Shown here one piece after another: positions 6,660 to 8,519 of a DNA stretch of 8,519 nucleotides. The stretch is from JAVBOD01 sp031551045. Its GTDB lineage: Bacteria; Bacteroidota; Bacteroidia; Bacteroidales; UBA932. The stretch is taken from positions 1 to 8,519 of the forward strand of contig JAVBOD010000076.1 in assembly GCA_031551045.1 (NCBI GenBank), in the 5' to 3' direction. Numbering within the stretch: the first letter of the stretch is position 1; the number at the start of each line of letters is the position of its first letter. The position numbers were made by a program, and so were the translations under genes. The notes under the pieces are model-generated. The model made no database searches and was not told the DNA's origin. It saw only the letters and a program-made list of their open reading frames with translations.

Positions 6660-6667
6660 TATATTTG
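6660..6667 (+). promoter_or_regulatory. Bacteroidota -7 box for the M50-type membrane protein gene
   Basis: TATATTTG followed by C is an exact TAnnTTTG match, preceded by TTTTGT as is common in Bacteroidales promoters. Transcription should start near 6674, leaving a leader of roughly 17 nt before the ATG at 6691. Its position excludes the longer reading frame starting at a TTG at 6619. A clear -33 TTTG is not seen at the standard spacing. Confidence 0.65.
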
Positions 6668-6690
6668 CAGCAAATCCTAATCATCGAATC

Positions 6691-7842
6691 ATGAAACAAA
6701 CAGTCCGCTTCTTCACTCTTTTCTTAGTAAGTATGATCGTAGGGATGATACTTATGTGGCTTTGTCTTATTCTTTTTACGGATATGACCTGGATAGGATT
6801 CCGGGAAAAACTCCTGCGCCTTGATTATCCGAAGTTAGCCGGGTTGATTTTTTTGTTGCTTTTCTCTACTATTGCCGGCATCTTCCTGCAAATAATCCTG
6901 CATGAAGCCGGACATCTGATATTCGGGCTCCTGAGCGGTTTCCGGTTTGTTTCATTCCGGATAGGCAACTTCACCCTTTTGCGGGAGAATGGCAAATATC
7001 GAATCAAACGATTTGCCATTGCGGGTACAGGCGGTCAATGCCTGATGCTTCCGCCGGATAAGGACTTGTCCGTCCCCTTTGCCTGGTACAATGCGGGAGG
7101 CGTATTACTAAACCTGCTTTCGGCATCGGTTTCATTAGTGTTGGTGATGAGCAGCGTGGTCAACCTGCCCCTTGTGCTGAATGCATTTTTTATCATGTTT
7201 TCCTGTATAGGATTTCTCTTCGCCGTCATGAATGGTATCCCGATGAAGCCGGGAGGATTTCCCAACGATGGATACAATATGTGGATGGCATTCGCTGATA
7301 AAGAACAGATAAAATACCTTGCTTTTCAACTCCGTATAAATGCCTTTTCTCAAGAAGGAGTACGTTTAAAAGATATGCCTGCCGAATGGTTTACAGTACA
7401 GGAGGCGACAGACTACAGCCATCTGTTACAGGTAAACACACTGGCGATGTGCGGCTCGCGTTTTGCCGACATGGGTAATTACGGACAGGCGCAAACAATC
7501 TATGCCGGAATCATGCTGCATAAAGACAAGCTGGCCAAGTTATATATTAAAGAATATACCTGTGAATTACTGTTTCTGGAGCTGGTGGGTGAGTGCCGCC
7601 CGGAAGAAGTGGATAAACTTTATACGAACGAAATCAAAACCTACGTTGACCAACACAAAAAACACATGCCGGGAAAACAATTACTGGTATGGGCATATAC
7701 GTTGTTCCGGGAAAATAACCCGAAAAAGGCAAAAGCAATTTACGACGATGTGGTTCGCAACAAAGACCGTTACTTGATGCAAGGAGAAGTACTATCTACC
7801 ATTGCCCTGATGGACGAGATGTTTGCCCGGGCAAGCCAATAA
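6691..7842 (+). CDS. Polytopic membrane protein with M50 zinc-protease motifs and TPR-like C-terminus
   Basis: This is a 383-aa integral membrane protein. Hydrophobic segments lie at ~8-30, ~49-70, ~130-155 and ~160-182. The second ends in HEAGH (His71, Glu72, His75), the zinc-binding and catalytic motif of M50 site-2-type metalloproteases. After the fourth comes N181-G-I-P184...N192-D193-G, matching the second M50 motif NxxPxxxxDG and supplying the third zinc ligand Asp193. GGVLLN (136-141) resembles the conserved GPxxN. Between them lies an extramembrane segment with GTGGQCLMLPP (112-122). No PDZ domain is present, unlike RseP. Residues ~235-383 are soluble and helical, with TPR-like stretches (MGNYGQAQTIYAGIM at 261-275; ENNPKKAKAIYDDVV at 341-355). 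It may cleave membrane proteins or serve as a non-proteolytic relative; the substrate is unknown. The ATG at 6691 fits the promoter at 6660-6667. The gene stands alone, divergent from the envelope unit. Confidence 0.85.
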   Translation: MKQTVRFFTLFLVSMIVGMILMWLCLILFTDMTWIGFREKLLRLDYPKLAGLIFLLLFSTIAGIFLQIILHEAGHLIFGLLSGFRFVSFRIGNFTLLRENGKYRIKRFAIAGTGGQCLMLPPDKDLSVPFAWYNAGGVLLNLLSASVSLVLVMSSVVNLPLVLNAFFIMFSCIGFLFAVMNGIPMKPGGFPNDGYNMWMAFADKEQIKYLAFQLRINAFSQEGVRLKDMPAEWFTVQEATDYSHLLQVNTLAMCGSRFADMGNYGQAQTIYAGIMLHKDKLAKLYIKEYTCELLFLELVGECRPEEVDKLYTNEIKTYVDQHKKHMPGKQLLVWAYTLFRENNPKKAKAIYDDVVRNKDRYLMQGEVLSTIALMDEMFARASQ

Positions 7843-7941
7843 ACACATTAATTCTTCCCTGCTTCCATCTCCGTCCCCGCTGGCCGCAGGCTGTGCGGTA
7901 TGCCGTGAAACTGTTTTATAAATTTATTTTTTAATTACAGC

Positions 7942-7963
7942 TTAAAGCCAATGCGGGGCTTAA
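7942..7963. terminator. Weak hairpin between convergent genes
   Basis: TTAAAGCC (7942-7949) can pair with GGCTTAA (7957-7963) as seven base pairs with one bulged base around a 7-nt loop. It sits in the 140-nt gap between the converging M50-type and glycosidase genes, where transcripts from both sides should end. No T-tract follows on either strand. A second small hairpin (CCGCA/TGCGG, 7884-7898) lies nearer the plus-strand gene, with a six-T run only about 28 nt later. Neither is a convincing intrinsic terminator. Confidence 0.25.
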
Positions 7964-7982
7964 CTTAGTGAATATACTCATT

Positions 7983-8519
7983 TCAAAAACTGTTCAGCAA
8001 CGCCCGTGCCTCGTTTACCATTTCGGCCGCGTTATCGGGTGTCAGTTGTTCGGGAACAAAACGGGCTACCATTTGATTCAACTTGACTAACTTGGCTTGT
8101 TGTCCCTTGGCGGCAAATTCTGCTCGAAGGATACGTATTTTTTCCATGTCCTGCACGCCTTCGAAGATGCGTTCGTAACGCATGCTGCTGCGAACGGTTC
8201 CCGCTTGCGGCCCCGGATACACCATGAAACAGTCGCCGGCAGACCATGTGCGGAAGCGGGTGTCGCGCAACGGATCGAATGTCCAGGCGTTGTACGACCA
8301 GCGCAGATACCCGTCATAATTGCCGCCGGCTGCATGCCAGATCGTCCATGCGGCTTCGGCGGGGGGCGAGAAGGTAAAGAAGTTGGGACGTGGCTCGGAG
8401 CAACAAGTGTACACCGTACTGATTTTTCCTTCCCGGTCGCGGCGCGCTTTTTCTTCGGATGTGAAATGCTGTCCGTAGGCTAAACAGTAGTCGTACAAGT
8501 CGGCTTCAATTTCTTGATG
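7983..8519 (-). CDS. GH123/DUF4091-type glycoside hydrolase, C-terminal part only
   Basis: The last 178 residues of a longer protein, open to the right edge of the window, so the start and most of the catalytic domain are off-window. The fragment contains GGNYDGYLRWSYNAWTFDP, then RFRTWSAGDCFMVYPG and MRYERIFEGVQDMEKIRIL. These are hallmarks of the end of the DUF4091 (glycoside hydrolase 123 catalytic) domain: a TIM-barrel end with the conserved W-x-AGDCF-x-VYPG and RxExxxEGxQDxEK motifs. Characterised GH123 enzymes are beta-N-acetylgalactosaminidases; many DUF4091 proteins have unknown substrates. The Asp-Glu catalytic pair expected upstream is not in this window. The tail (NAAEMVNEARALLNSF) is a closing helix. 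The gene converges on the M50-type gene and is unlikely to share control with it. Confidence 0.88.
   Translation of the reverse strand, partial: HQEIEADLYDYCLAYGQHFTSEEKARRDREGKISTVYTCCSEPRPNFFTFSPPAEAAWTIWHAAGGNYDGYLRWSYNAWTFDPLRDTRFRTWSAGDCFMVYPGPQAGTVRSSMRYERIFEGVQDMEKIRILRAEFAAKGQQAKLVKLNQMVARFVPEQLTPDNAAEMVNEARALLNSF

Larger units (their letters stand above)
6296..6690. other. 395-nt divergent intergenic region without a gene
   Basis: This AT-rich stretch between the start regions of divergent genes has no convincing coding sequence. It holds an imperfect inverted repeat at 6315-6337, overlapping inverted repeats at 6531-6570, a direct repeat TTATACCG at 6518-6525 and 6581-6588, and the promoter of the membrane protease gene at 6660-6667. 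Positions 6338-6517 show nothing I can name. Confidence 0.65.

Noticed and set aside
6619..6690. 24-residue N-terminal extension of the M50-type protein starting at a TTG
   Set aside because: The -7 box at 6660-6667 lies inside the extension, and the ATG at 6691 begins a normal membrane-protein N-terminus.
7884..7898. CCGCA/TGCGG hairpin as terminator of the M50-type gene
   Set aside because: The stem is only 5 bp and the nearest T-run is about 28 nt downstream, too far for an intrinsic terminator.
8097..8483. Plus-strand open frame opposite the glycosidase fragment
   Set aside because: The minus-strand frame carries clear DUF4091 motifs, and the opposite frame has none.

Overview
The window looks like a chromosomal segment of a Bacteroidota bacterium, probably Bacteroidales. 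The evidence is several -7 boxes of the Bacteroidota type (TAnnTTTG) at sensible distances from start codons, A-rich leaders with weak or absent Shine-Dalgarno motifs, many short lipoproteins, a GLUG-motif surface-type protein and a GH123/DUF4091-type glycosidase end. Species cannot be named from the sequence. No tRNA, rRNA, CRISPR array, insertion sequence or phage gene was seen.

Left region (1-3480, minus strand). A complete P-type Ca2+-ATPase (889 aa) is followed by a small lipoprotein (148 aa) with a beta-sandwich-like C-terminal domain. A perfect 18-bp stem hairpin sits between them. The ATPase has a candidate promoter at 3318-3325 and an inverted repeat just upstream of it.

Middle region (3481-6295, minus strand). 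A compact three-gene unit reads from a good -7 box at 6288-6295: a 315-aa lipoprotein of unrecognised family, a secreted 435-aa GLUG-repeat protein starting 4 nt after the lipoprotein stop, and a 106-aa two-helix membrane protein 42 nt further on. It ends in a clear rho-independent terminator at 3481-3525. The arrangement suggests a cell-envelope unit in which the lipoprotein and the GLUG protein act together outside the inner membrane.

Right region (6296-8519). A 395-nt AT-rich divergent intergenic stretch carrying inverted and direct repeats precedes a plus-strand gene for a polytopic membrane protein with M50-type zinc protease motifs (HEAGH and NxxP...NDG) and a C-terminal helical, TPR-like domain. 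It converges on the C-terminal part of a minus-strand GH123/DUF4091 glycoside hydrolase that runs off the right edge.

Most of the window is ordinary Bacteroidota chromosome. The parts least explained by known families are the three-gene envelope unit, the divergently placed M50-TPR membrane protease, and the repeat-rich region between them.
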